This document shows, piece after piece, positions 8,012 through 16,459 of a stretch of 64,000 nt of DNA (position 1 is its first letter; each line of letters opens with the position of its first letter). Below the pieces are notes generated by a model. It had not been told where the DNA came from. It made no database searches and worked only from the letters and a program-made list of their open reading frames with translations. The DNA is from Reyranellaceae bacterium. GTDB taxonomy: Bacteria > Pseudomonadota > Alphaproteobacteria > Reyranellales > Reyranellaceae. The position numbers and the translations under genes were made by a program. The stretch covers positions 1 through 64,000 of the forward strand of contig JALHMM010000023.1 of NCBI GenBank assembly GCA_022844045.1, given 5' to 3'.

Positions 8012-10462
8012 TTATTTGGCCGGGACACGGTCGGCCGGCAGGGAAAAGGCGACGACCGCGTACAGGAACGCGCCCAGCAGCAGCAAAGCCTTGAGCCCGA
8101 TCGATATCGCGATGAGGTTGGCCAGCGGCGTCGAGATGATCGAGCAGGCGCCGTTGACCGCCCAGGCCCAGGGCAGGAAGGCCAGGCGATTGCCGGAGAA
8201 CTGGCTCAAGCCCAGCGCCATCGGCATGCCCAGCGCCACCGAAACCGGCAGGGCGACCGCGAACAGGATGGCGATCTTGACGGCGAACGGTTCGGTGGCG
8301 GTGGCGATCAGCAGCGGATCGAGCCAGAAGAAGGCGACCTGACACCAGACCAGCACCGTCAGGACCGCGATGCCCAGCCAGGTGCGCGGCCGGGCGCGCA
8401 CGCGTTCGGCCAGCAGGCTGCCACCGCCGGAACAGACCAGCATCACGGCGAGCACGAGGCCGAAGGCGAAGACCCGGTCGTGCAGGTACTGCGAGGCTTT
8501 CTCGATCAGGTAAATCTCGAGCGTCAGAAAGCCCAGGCCCAGCCCGGCGAAGTAGATCGCCGATTTGGCGAAGCGACCGATCGGCAGCGCGTCGCCGCGC
8601 CGCGTCAGGAGCGGCATCAGCAGCACGAGCGTGGCGATCACCAGCGCCTGTGCCAGCACCGCTAAATTGATCAGGTAGACCAGCTCCTCACGCGGCACGA
8701 GCTCGATGCGGTCGAGGATGGTCGAGACCTGCGTCAGCGGTAGCACGGCGTTGAAGTACGGCCGGTCGAGGCTGGGCGGCGTCAGCTTGAAGAAGGCGTG
8801 ATAGGGCGAGGCCTGGCCGGCGACCGCCGCGTTGGCCTCCTCGCTGAGCGGATCGGAACCGGGGGCTTGCGCCTGCGTGACGTCGAAGGACACCACCGGC
8901 AGCTCGTTGAAGATGGTGCGCTTCACACCCTCGCGCGCCGGCGGGAAGACGACATCGAAGGAGCGCTCGTCGCAGAATTTCTCGACCGCGGCGATCGCTT
9001 CAGGGGTCCAGGGCGTGGCGCTGAGCAGGATGCGCACGTTCCACGCCGAGCGATAGATGATGATGTGCCTGTCCGGCTCGGCGATGCCGGCGCGGCGCAA
9101 ACCTTCGCGCGCCGTGCGGAACATCTTCACGGCGTAGACCGTGAACTCGCGGATCGACACCGGGATCGACAGCACGCCACCGGGCTTGAGCATGCGGACG
9201 TAGTCGCCGAGCACCTCGACCGACAGCGCCGCGCGGTTGGTGTCGGATTGTCCGAGGAACTCGCGCGTGATGTCGATGACATCGAACGGACCGTCGCGCG
9301 CCACCACGCGTGTCGCCAACGGGCTGGTGTCGCGGATCGTCAACCGCTGATCGGCGGGAAAGGCCGGCGCAGGCCCGATGCCGCGCCGCAGCGCGCCGCG
9401 CAGCGCGTCGTCCGGCTCCAGTACCACGATGCGCGTGGCACCAGCGCGCAGCGCCTCGTGGATGCGGAAGCCTCCGGCGGCGCCCAGCAGCAGCGTTTGC
9501 TCGGGCGGTCGCAGGCGGTAGGGCAGGGCGTCGAGCGCGGCGGCGAAATAGCGCGTGTCGACCTCGGTCGTGCGCGGCAGCGAGGCCAGGCGATTGCCAT
9601 CCGCGTACAGGCCATAGGCACGCGGCATCGTGGCGCCGGCCATGACGTCGGGGTTGTTGGAGATGTCGGTGTCGAGACGCTCGGTGAAATTGTCGAGCAG
9701 CTGGTAGAGGCCCTTGGGCGAGGTCACCGTCGCCAGCACGCGCGCATCCTGCGTGTTCATGGGCGCAAAGACTTCTTTGTACTCGTTGATGCGCGCCTGG
9801 CCGAGGAAGACGGCGGCGACCGCCGAGACGACCAGCGTGACGAGCGCGGCGATGCGCACGCGCGATTGCGGCCAGACCGGCGAGATTTCGAGGCAGGCGG
9901 CGAGCGCCAGCACCGGCAACAGGCAGGGCACCAGCCAGAACGGGTGCACGACGAACATCAGCGCCAGCAGCAGCGCCGCGCCCAGCCCCGCACCGGCGAG
10001 GTCGAAGGCGTACACGCGGCCGATGCGATGGCTGTAGTGCACGAAATAGGCCGAGAGGTAGAGCCCGACCATGAAGAAGAACGGGAAGATCGCGGCGTAG
10101 TACTGCGCGATGTTGAGCAGCTGGTCGTACCAGAGCTGCTTGTTCTGCAGCTCCAGCGGATTGAACGGCACGATGGTGACCCAGACCCAGCCCAGCGACG
10201 CGGCCAGCAGCATCAGGATCGGCAGCAGCGGCAGCAGGATGGGCAGCGAGCGGATCAGCAGGCGCGAGAACAGCGAGGCCACCACGCCGCTGGCCGCCAG
10301 CCCGGCCATGGTCATGGAGATCACCCAGTAGCCGTACTCCGACCAGCTGGCGATGGCGAAGAAGCGCGTCAGCGAGATCTCGTAGGCGATCGAGGCGAGG
10401 CACACGAGAAACAGGGGAAAAAGACGCGCAGCCGGGACGTCCTTGATCGCGTCTGTCGCCAC
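8012..10462 (-). CDS. Integral membrane protein with spermidine-synthase-like domain
   Basis: An 816-residue protein. About seven hydrophobic segments in the first 240 residues are followed by a soluble Rossmann-like region (about 300-560). That region has a degraded nucleotide-binding loop (LLLGAAGGFRIHEAL), an acidic strand (IVVLEPDD) and LKPGGVLSIPV. About six more membrane segments follow to the C-terminus. Proteins of this plan are annotated as spermidine-synthase-like or multi-pass methyltransferase-like proteins of unknown reaction. The start is a GTG at 10462; no better start exists before the first membrane helix. The gene ends 15 bases before the PCMT-like copy 2, so the three probably form one unit. 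Polyamine synthesis itself is not supported. Confidence 0.7.
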   Translation of the reverse strand: MATDAIKDVPAARLFPLFLVCLASIAYEISLTRFFAIASWSEYGYWVISMTMAGLAASGVVASLFSRLLIRSLPILLPLLPILMLLAASLGWVWVTIVPFNPLELQNKQLWYDQLLNIAQYYAAIFPFFFMVGLYLSAYFVHYSHRIGRVYAFDLAGAGLGAALLLALMFVVHPFWLVPCLLPVLALAACLEISPVWPQSRVRIAALVTLVVSAVAAVFLGQARINEYKEVFAPMNTQDARVLATVTSPKGLYQLLDNFTERLDTDISNNPDVMAGATMPRAYGLYADGNRLASLPRTTEVDTRYFAAALDALPYRLRPPEQTLLLGAAGGFRIHEALRAGATRIVVLEPDDALRGALRRGIGPAPAFPADQRLTIRDTSPLATRVVARDGPFDVIDITREFLGQSDTNRAALSVEVLGDYVRMLKPGGVLSIPVSIREFTVYAVKMFRTAREGLRRAGIAEPDRHIIIYRSAWNVRILLSATPWTPEAIAAVEKFCDERSFDVVFPPAREGVKRTIFNELPVVSFDVTQAQAPGSDPLSEEANAAVAGQASPYHAFFKLTPPSLDRPYFNAVLPLTQVSTILDRIELVPREELVYLINLAVLAQALVIATLVLLMPLLTRRGDALPIGRFAKSAIYFAGLGLGFLTLEIYLIEKASQYLHDRVFAFGLVLAVMLVCSGGGSLLAERVRARPRTWLGIAVLTVLVWCQVAFFWLDPLLIATATEPFAVKIAILFAVALPVSVALGMPMALGLSQFSGNRLAFLPWAWAVNGACSIISTPLANLIAISIGLKALLLLGAFLYAVVAFSLPADRVPAK

Positions 10463-10702
10463 TCCTGGCTACTCCCGGGCATACGAAGGCGTCACGCGCC
10501 CGCGGCCGCGACTGTAGCGGCTGGCCGGCGAAGCGCAATCGCGTCGTAGCCGCTATTCGCGAACAACGTGGTGCGGCATGATCCAGCGCGGCATAGAGTT
10601 TGCGAGCATGGAGTTTGCGATAGCGACCGTGAATTCGCGACAGTGACTGCGCGCGGGGCGCCCGAGTGCCGGTCGCCGCCCGCCGCTTCGGGGGAGGGCT
10701 CG
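10463..10702. promoter_or_regulatory. Divergent intergenic region with a 15-bp tandem repeat
   Basis: This 240-base gap separates the divergent membrane-protein and binding-protein genes. Two adjacent 15-mers, GCATAGAGTTTGCGA (10591-10605) and GCATGGAGTTTGCGA (10606-10620), differ by one base. A single copy, GCATAGAGTTTGCGT, lies at 12536-12550 before the paralogous binding-protein gene. The repeats could be regulator sites or part of the duplicated unit. No other structure was seen here. Confidence 0.45.
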
Positions 10703-12271
10703 ATGAAGAATCTCATCCGGTCGGCGCTCGTCGGCGCGATGCTGGCTTTGGCGTCGGGGGCCGGCGCCCAGGCACAGACCCTGCGCGTGGTGATGCATTC
10801 CGACGTGAAGGTGCTCGATCCGGTATGGAGCGGCGCCTACATCACGCGCAACCACGCCTACCTGATCTACGACACGCTGTTCGCCCTCGACGCCAAGTTC
10901 CAGCCGCAGCCGCAGATGGTCGAGAGCTGGAAGGCGAGCGACGACAAGCGCACCTGGACCTTCACCCTGCGCGAGGGGCTGGAGTGGCACGACGGCAAGC
11001 CGGTGACGGCCGAGGACTGCGTCGCCTCGCTCAGGCGCTGGGGCGCGCGCGATCCGATGGGCCAGAAGCTGATCCTGTTCATGCAGGAGATGCGGGTGGT
11101 CGACGCCCGCACCTTCGTGATCGAGATGAAGCAGCCCTATGGCCTGGTCATCGAGTCGCTGTCGAAGCCCAGCGTCGTGGTGCCCTTCATGATGCCCAAG
11201 CGGGTGGCGGAGACCGATCCCTTCAAGCAGATGTCCGAGCACATCGGCTCCGGCCCCTTCGTCTTCAAGCAGGACGAATGGAAGCCGGGCGAGAAGGTGG
11301 TCTACGTCAAGAACGCGAAGTACAAGCCGCGCGCCGAGCCCGCGTCGGGCCTGGCCGGCGGCAAGGTCGTCAAGGTCGACCGCGTCGAGTGGATCTGGAT
11401 CCCCGACGCGCAGACCCAGGTCAACGCCCTGCTCAACGGTGAGATCGACGTGCTGGAGCAGGTGCCCTACGACCTGATCCCGCTGGTCGAGAAGGACAAG
11501 AAGATCAAGCTGGTGAAGGCCGAGATCGGCAACCAGTACGTCTTCCGCCCCAACTGGCTGCACGCGCCGTTCAACAACGAGAAGATACGGCAGGCGGCGC
11601 AGATGGCGCTGAACCAGGAGGACTTCCTCAAGGCCGTCGTCGGCGACCCGCGCTTCTACCGTACCTGCAAGTCGCTCTATCCCTGCGGCTCGCCGCTGGA
11701 GTCGACGGCCGGCATGGAGGGCAAGATCGAGGGCAACGCCGCGAAGGCGCGCGAGCTCTTGAAGGAGAGCGGCTATGACGGCCGGCCGATCACGCTGCTG
11801 CACGCCGCCGACACCGCCGCGCTCGCCAATCTGGCGCCGGTGGCCAAGGCGCTGTTCGAGCGCGCCGGTTTCAAGGTCGACATGCAGTCGATGGACTGGC
11901 AGTCGCTGGTCAACCGCCTGCTAACCAAGAAGGGCCCGCCCTCGGAAGGCGGCTGGGATGTCTTCCTGACCTACTGGTCGATGGCTGATCTGTTCGACCC
12001 GCTGATGACGCCGTTCCTCCAGGCCAATTGCGAGAAGAGCCGCGCCGGCTGGCCCTGCGATGAGCAGATGGAGCGCTTGCGCGAGAAGTACGCGCTCGCC
12101 ACCGACGCCGCCCAGCGCAAGGCCATCGCGCTGGAGGTGCAGCACCATTACATGAAGATCGTCACCCACGTGCATCTCGGCGAGGCCTTCGGCGTCGCCG
12201 GCCTCGGCGCGAAGGTCGAGGGATGGATCAACGCCCCGGTGACGGTGTTCTGGGGCGTGTCGAAGAAGTAA
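10703..12271 (+). CDS. Peptide/nickel-type ABC solute-binding protein (family 5), copy 1
   Basis: A 522-residue periplasmic binding protein (SBP_bac_5, DppA/OppA family). The signal peptide ends near GAQA-QT (about residue 24). Typical features are LDPVWSGAYITRNHAYLIYDTLF near the mature start, WTFTLREGLEWHDGKPVT and a C-terminal lobe ending in WGVSKK. The ATG at 10703 follows GGGGAGGG by 6 nt; an upstream in-frame start at 10568 would put 45 odd residues before the signal. There are no DppBCDF permease genes nearby. Paralogs are at 12612 (adjacent) and 29448. Ligand unknown; peptides, opines or other small solutes are all known for the family. Confidence 0.9.
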   Translation: MKNLIRSALVGAMLALASGAGAQAQTLRVVMHSDVKVLDPVWSGAYITRNHAYLIYDTLFALDAKFQPQPQMVESWKASDDKRTWTFTLREGLEWHDGKPVTAEDCVASLRRWGARDPMGQKLILFMQEMRVVDARTFVIEMKQPYGLVIESLSKPSVVVPFMMPKRVAETDPFKQMSEHIGSGPFVFKQDEWKPGEKVVYVKNAKYKPRAEPASGLAGGKVVKVDRVEWIWIPDAQTQVNALLNGEIDVLEQVPYDLIPLVEKDKKIKLVKAEIGNQYVFRPNWLHAPFNNEKIRQAAQMALNQEDFLKAVVGDPRFYRTCKSLYPCGSPLESTAGMEGKIEGNAAKARELLKESGYDGRPITLLHAADTAALANLAPVAKALFERAGFKVDMQSMDWQSLVNRLLTKKGPPSEGGWDVFLTYWSMADLFDPLMTPFLQANCEKSRAGWPCDEQMERLREKYALATDAAQRKAIALEVQHHYMKIVTHVHLGEAFGVAGLGAKVEGWINAPVTVFWGVSKK

Positions 12272-12340
12272 GGATTGATCGGTTGTCCGTTCCATCGCGC
12301 CGCTTGCGGGGCCGGGCGATCGTATGAGGTCTGCTGTTCT

Positions 12341-12464
12341 ACCTTCCCCCGGAGGGGGAAGGTGGCGCGTAGCGCCGGATGGGGGATGTCGAAGACGGAC
12401 TCCTGCGTTCGTCTTCGACATCCCCCTTCCGCCCTTCGGGCACCTTCCCCCTCCGGGGGAAGGT
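12341..12464. repeat. 124-bp imperfect palindrome between the two binding-protein genes
   Basis: The ends are ACCTTCCCCCGGAGGGGGAA and its complement, themselves short palindromes. Inside is a second inverted pair around GGGGGATGTCGAAGACG and its complement. A second copy with the same modules lies at about 25352-25478. With the rest of the 340-base gap (12272-12611) it forms non-coding sequence; the only other item there is the single 15-mer at 12536-12550. It looks like a mobile palindromic unit of the REP/MITE kind. Confidence 0.75.
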
Positions 12465-12611
12465 AAAGCCAAATCAATTCGGCGACTTGCGATCGCCATG
12501 CCTCGGCGCCGGCTCTGGTAGCGAGGGCAGGTCCGGCATAGAGTTTGCGTCGCAGAACGTCGCGGGCGCGTCCCATCTCGGCGGCCGCCCGCTGGCGTTG
12601 GGGAGGGTTCG

Positions 12612-14192
12612 ATGAAGAACTTTGTCCGGTCCGCCCTGATCGGGGCGGCGCTGAGCTTGGGTGTCGCGCTGGCGCCGCCTGTATCGGCGCAGACCACGCT
12701 CAAGGTGGTCATGCACTCGGATCTGAAGACGTTCGATCCGATCTGGAGCGGCGCCTACATCGTGCGCAACCACGCCTACATGGTGTGGGACACGCTGTTC
12801 GCGATGGACGAGAAGTTCCAGATCAAGCCGCAGATGGTCGACAAGTACGAGACCAGCGCCGATGGCCTGACCTGGACTTTCACCCTGCGCGACGGGCTGG
12901 AGTGGCACGACGGCAAGCCGGTGACGTCGGAGGACTGCGTCGCCTCGATCAAGCGCTGGGCGGTGCGCGACTCGATGGGCCAGAAGCTCGCCCAGGCGGT
13001 CGGCGAGTACAAGATCATCGACGCCAAGACCTTTCAGATCGTGCTCAAGGGCAAGTTCGGGCTGATGCTGGAGTCGCTGGGCAAGCCCAGCGTCGTCGTG
13101 CCGTTCATGATGCCCAAGCGGCTGGCCGACACCGACCCGTTCAAGGCGATCGACGAGGTCATCGGCTCGGGCCCGTTCATCTTCAAGAAGGACGAATGGA
13201 AGCCGGGCGAGAAGGTCGTCTACGTCAAGAACCCGAAATACAAGCCGCGCGCCGAGCCGGCCTCGGGCATGGCCGGCGGCAAGGTGGTCAAGCTCGACCG
13301 TGTCGAGTGGGTGTGGATCCCCGATGCGCAGACCCAGGTCAACGCGCTGATCAACGGCGAGATCGACATGCTCGAGACCGTGCCCAACGACCTGATGTCG
13401 CTGCTCGAGAAGGACAAGGGGGTCACGCTGATCAAGGGATCGGTCGGCTTCCAGTATGTCTTCCGCATGAACTGGCTCAACCCGCCGTTCAACAACCCGA
13501 AGATCCGCCAGGCCGCGATGATGGCGCTGAACCAGGAGGACTTCCTCAAGGGCATCATCGGCGACGCCCGCTTCTATCGCACGTGCAAGGCGCTGTTCCC
13601 GTGCGGCTCGCCGCTGGCGACCGACGCCGGCATGGCGGGGCTGATCGAGGGCAACGCGGCCAAGGCGCGCGAGATGCTCAAGGAGGCCGGCTACGACGGC
13701 ACCGTGGTCGCCATCCCGCATCCCACCGACCTCACGGTGATCGCCAACATGGGGCCGATCGCCAAGTCGTTGCTCGAGAAGGCTGGCTTCAAGGTCGAGC
13801 TGCTGCCCAGTGATTGGACCACGATGGTCAATCGGCTGACGACCAAGAAGGGCCCGCCGTCGGAAGGTGGCTGGAGCGCCTTTTCGACGGCGTGGAGCCA
13901 TGTCGACATCCTCGACCCTGTCATGGCGCCCTATCTTGTCGCGACCTGCGACAAGGCGCGGCCCGGCTGGCCGTGCGACGAGAAGATGGAGAAGCTGCGC
14001 GACACCTATGCCCGCGAGTCCGACGCGGCGCGAAAGAAGGCGATCGCCGAGGAGGTCCAGCTCTATAACCGCGAGATCGTCACCCACGTCCAGCTTGGCG
14101 AATGGTTCGCGGTCACCGCCATGCGCAAGAACGTCACCATCGACGGCGAGCCGCCGCCGGTCCCGGTGTTCTGGGGCGTGTCGAAGAAGTAA
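12612..14192 (+). CDS. Peptide/nickel-type ABC solute-binding protein (family 5), copy 2
   Basis: A 526-residue paralog of the gene at 10703. The signal peptide ends near VSA-QT (residue 26). The mature start (MHSDLKTFDPIWSGAYIVRN) and long internal blocks such as SGPFIFKKDEWKPGEKVVYV match copy 1 closely, and both end in FWGVSKK. GGGAGG lies 6 nt before the ATG. The two genes are separated by a 340-base gap holding a large palindromic repeat, so they are probably transcribed separately. The receptor-only arrangement suggests that a permease encoded elsewhere serves several receptors; this is inference. Confidence 0.9.
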   Translation: MKNFVRSALIGAALSLGVALAPPVSAQTTLKVVMHSDLKTFDPIWSGAYIVRNHAYMVWDTLFAMDEKFQIKPQMVDKYETSADGLTWTFTLRDGLEWHDGKPVTSEDCVASIKRWAVRDSMGQKLAQAVGEYKIIDAKTFQIVLKGKFGLMLESLGKPSVVVPFMMPKRLADTDPFKAIDEVIGSGPFIFKKDEWKPGEKVVYVKNPKYKPRAEPASGMAGGKVVKLDRVEWVWIPDAQTQVNALINGEIDMLETVPNDLMSLLEKDKGVTLIKGSVGFQYVFRMNWLNPPFNNPKIRQAAMMALNQEDFLKGIIGDARFYRTCKALFPCGSPLATDAGMAGLIEGNAAKAREMLKEAGYDGTVVAIPHPTDLTVIANMGPIAKSLLEKAGFKVELLPSDWTTMVNRLTTKKGPPSEGGWSAFSTAWSHVDILDPVMAPYLVATCDKARPGWPCDEKMEKLRDTYARESDAARKKAIAEEVQLYNREIVTHVQLGEWFAVTAMRKNVTIDGEPPPVPVFWGVSKK

Positions 14193-14203
14193 TCAGATTG
14201 ACG

Positions 14204-14219
14204 TTTACGTTAACGTAAA
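14204..14219. promoter_or_regulatory. Perfect 16-bp palindrome, probable operator
   Basis: TTTACGTTAACGTAAA is a perfect palindrome 61 bases before the diiron-protein start codon and 12 bases after the preceding stop. It is AT-rich in a GC-rich setting. The ACGTnnACGT-like form resembles operators of MerR-type regulators of acid and amino-acid catabolism (LiuR group), but the regulator cannot be named from this window. No second copy was seen. Confidence 0.6.
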
Positions 14220-14279
14220 ACGAGTCTAGGTTTTTCGAGCTAGCCGCCGGGAGAGCGGCCTGTACGTGCGGAGGAACCC

Positions 14280-15407
14280 ATGAGCGACTCGTTCCGAGAC
14301 GACCAGCACATCACCCGCGATCCGGCCTATCGCGTGGTCGCGCCCGACGATTTCCCGGCGATGATCGAGGTCGATCGCTACGAGACGCGCTCGGATGCCT
14401 TCGACGGCATCATCGGCGCGACGCACGACCATTTCTGGGATCCGTTCAATCCCGTCTATCTCGACTACACCACGCCCTTCGACGTGACGAAGGAATACAT
14501 CATGCCGCCCGAGCGCGTGCCGGAGCTGCAGAGCGCGGTGGGCGATCGGCTCGACGAGGGCCAGAAGATCCGGCTGGCCAACAACATCACGCGCTTCCGT
14601 ATGTCCGGCATCCTGCACGGCGAGCAGGGCGCGCTGTCGCTCTCGGCGTCGCTGTGCGACATCCTGCTCGATCCCGGCGCGCAGGAATACGCCGCCAACC
14701 AGGCGCGCGAGGAAGCCCGTCACGTCGCCGGCTTCGGGCGCTACATCAAGGCGCGTTGGGGCACGCCCTATCCCTGCAGCCCCGAGCTCGGCCGCTTCCT
14801 CAACGAGATTGTGCTCAGCCCGATCGTCTACAAGAAGCTCGTCGGCATGCAGATCATGCTCGAAGGCCTCGCCATGGGCGCCTTCGCCGACACCTACGCC
14901 TATACGCGCGATCCGCTGCTCAAGCGGCTGGTGCAGCTGGTGATGACCGACGAGGCCTTCCACCACAAGTTCGGCAAGATCTGGGCCGATCGCACCTTGC
15001 CCAACCTGACGCCGGAGGAGCACGACAAGGTCGAGGACTGGGCCGCGCACGTCTTCGAGTCGCTGCTCTTCAACCTCACCAGCATCAGCCAACGCCCTTA
15101 CATCTACGAAGAGTTCGGACTGGATCCGAAATGGGTGCGCGAGGCGATACGGGAGCGCTTCGGCTCGAACAGCCGCAAGAACTCGATGAAGGAGAGCACC
15201 AACCTGTTCCGCGTGCTGGTGAAGACGCTGCTCAAGGCCGGCATCATCACCGAGCGCACGCACCACGTGTACAGCCCGTGGCTCGACATCGAGGAACTGC
15301 ACGGCGAGGGCGACTCGATGATCGGCGACGCCGTCGCCGCCGAAGGCATCGAGTTCCTGCGCGAGATCAACCGCAAGCGCCGGGGCGGCCAGCGGCTGGT
15401 GGGCTAA
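14280..15407 (+). CDS. Ferritin-like diiron protein, copy 1
   Basis: A 375-residue helical protein with the ligand pattern of a ribonucleotide-reductase-R2/ferritin-like diiron site: HGEQGALSLSA (Glu), AREEARHVAGF (ExxH), QIMLEGLAMGAF (Glu) and MTDEAFHHKFG (ExxH). No signal peptide is seen. The reaction is unknown; relatives are hydroxylases, N-oxygenases or oxidases. The start has GGAGGAA 5-6 nt upstream. A clear paralog lies at 42452. It is followed after 30 bases by a PEP-mutase-family gene and may be co-transcribed with it. The palindrome upstream is the likely control site. Confidence 0.8.
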   Translation: MSDSFRDDQHITRDPAYRVVAPDDFPAMIEVDRYETRSDAFDGIIGATHDHFWDPFNPVYLDYTTPFDVTKEYIMPPERVPELQSAVGDRLDEGQKIRLANNITRFRMSGILHGEQGALSLSASLCDILLDPGAQEYAANQAREEARHVAGFGRYIKARWGTPYPCSPELGRFLNEIVLSPIVYKKLVGMQIMLEGLAMGAFADTYAYTRDPLLKRLVQLVMTDEAFHHKFGKIWADRTLPNLTPEEHDKVEDWAAHVFESLLFNLTSISQRPYIYEEFGLDPKWVREAIRERFGSNSRKNSMKESTNLFRVLVKTLLKAGIITERTHHVYSPWLDIEELHGEGDSMIGDAVAAEGIEFLREINRKRRGGQRLVG

Positions 15408-15437
15408 GCTCCACCTCGTCGCAGCGACGAGGTTGAC

Positions 15438-16310
15438 ATGAGTGCCGGACCAATTCTCAAGGACACCATCGCGCGCGAGGGTCTCGCGCACGCGATGGCG
15501 GCGCACAATCCGCTGTCGGCACGGCTGGCCGAGCGCGCCGGCTTCCACGCGATCTGGGCCAGCGGCTTCGAGCTGTCGGCGGCCTATGGCGTGCCCGACG
15601 CCAGCCTGCTGTCGATGACGCAGCACCTGGACATGACTCGGGCGATCTGCGAGCAGGTCGCCATTCCCGTCATCGCCGATATCGACACCGGCTACGGCAA
15701 CGCCATCAACGTCGGCCATGTCGTCGCGGCTTACGGTCGCGCCGGTGTCGGTGCCGTGGTGATCGAGGACAAGACGTTTCCCAAGGACACCAGCCTGCTC
15801 GCCGGCGGCCGGCAGGAGCTGGTCCGTGTCGAGGAGTTCCAGGGCAAGATCGAGGCCGCCTGCGCCGCGCGCTCCAAGGACGGGCCGCTGGTGATCGCGC
15901 GCACCGAGGCGCTGATCGCCGGCGCCGGGCTGGTGGAGGCGCACAGACGCGGCCGCGCCTATGTCGAGGCCGGCGCCGACCTGATCCTGGTGCACTCCAA
16001 GCAGAAGACGCCGCACGAGGTGCTGGCCTTCTGCGCGCATTGGGATCTGAAGACGCCGATCGCGCTGGTGCCGACGGCCTATCCCGATCTCACCGAGTCC
16101 AAGATGCGCGCCACCGGCAAGATCGGCCTGGTGATCTACGGCAACCACGCGATCCGCGCCGCGGTCACAGAGATGAAGCGCGTCTTCGCGCGCATTCGCG
16201 ACGAGGGCGGCATCAAGTCGGTCGACAAGGAGATCGTCTCCGTCGAGGAGATCTTCGAGCTGCAGGACGTGCCGGGCATGAAGGCGCGCGAGAAGCGGTT
16301 CCTGCGGTAG
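15438..16310 (+). CDS. PEP mutase/isocitrate lyase family enzyme, phosphonopyruvate-hydrolase-like
   Basis: A 290-residue TIM-barrel protein. The signature loop reads EDKTFPKDTS. In PEP mutase the conserved loop ends in Asn-Ser, while in phosphonopyruvate hydrolase the Asn is replaced by Thr, as here. Metal and substrate motifs include IADIDTGYG and ARTEALIAG. On that basis a C-P bond hydrolase acting on phosphonopyruvate (to pyruvate and phosphate) is the best guess, with PEP mutase or another C-C lyase as alternatives. The gene lies between the diiron protein and a deacylase. The C-terminal part from about residue 240 is charged and ends MKAREKRFLR. Confidence 0.72.
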   Translation: MSAGPILKDTIAREGLAHAMAAHNPLSARLAERAGFHAIWASGFELSAAYGVPDASLLSMTQHLDMTRAICEQVAIPVIADIDTGYGNAINVGHVVAAYGRAGVGAVVIEDKTFPKDTSLLAGGRQELVRVEEFQGKIEAACAARSKDGPLVIARTEALIAGAGLVEAHRRGRAYVEAGADLILVHSKQKTPHEVLAFCAHWDLKTPIALVPTAYPDLTESKMRATGKIGLVIYGNHAIRAAVTEMKRVFARIRDEGGIKSVDKEIVSVEEIFELQDVPGMKAREKRFLR

Positions 16311-16319
16311 AGCCTCGAC

Positions 16320-16420
16320 GTCGTCCTGAGCGCAGCGAAGGACCTCGCGGTATCGCGGTCACACACAAGCGCCACGTCCGTTCGCAGCACCGCAAGGTCC
16401 TTCGCTGCGCTCAGGACGAC
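16320..16420. repeat. Dispersed palindromic repeat (GTCCTGAGCGCAGCGAAGG type)
   Basis: Arms of about 26 bases match perfectly: GTCGTCCTGAGCGCAGCGAA at 16320 and its complement ending at 16420. About 50 bases lie between them. It fills the gap before the deacylase gene and belongs to the same loose family as the elements at 4567, 26792, 58646 and 61931. Confidence 0.8.
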
Positions 16421-16459
16421 ATCGGGTATGCTGCGCTCTGCTTGTACTCTAGGAGCCCC

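Noticed and set aside
8012-10462. True spermidine synthase
   Set aside because: The nucleotide loop is degraded, the protein has about 13 membrane segments and no SpeD neighbour, so only a similar fold is claimed.
8798-10549. 583-codon plus-strand frame opposite the spermidine-synthase-like gene
   Set aside because: Arg/Gln/His-rich shadow frame typical of GC-rich DNA; the minus strand has a proper membrane protein.
12341-12464. CRISPR array or phage attachment site
   Set aside because: There are no regularly spaced direct repeats, only nested inverted repeats.
12275-12576. Several short open frames in the gap between the two binding-protein genes
   Set aside because: They lie in the 124-bp palindrome, and the same peptide-like strings appear on both strands and at 25352, as expected for a non-coding repeat.
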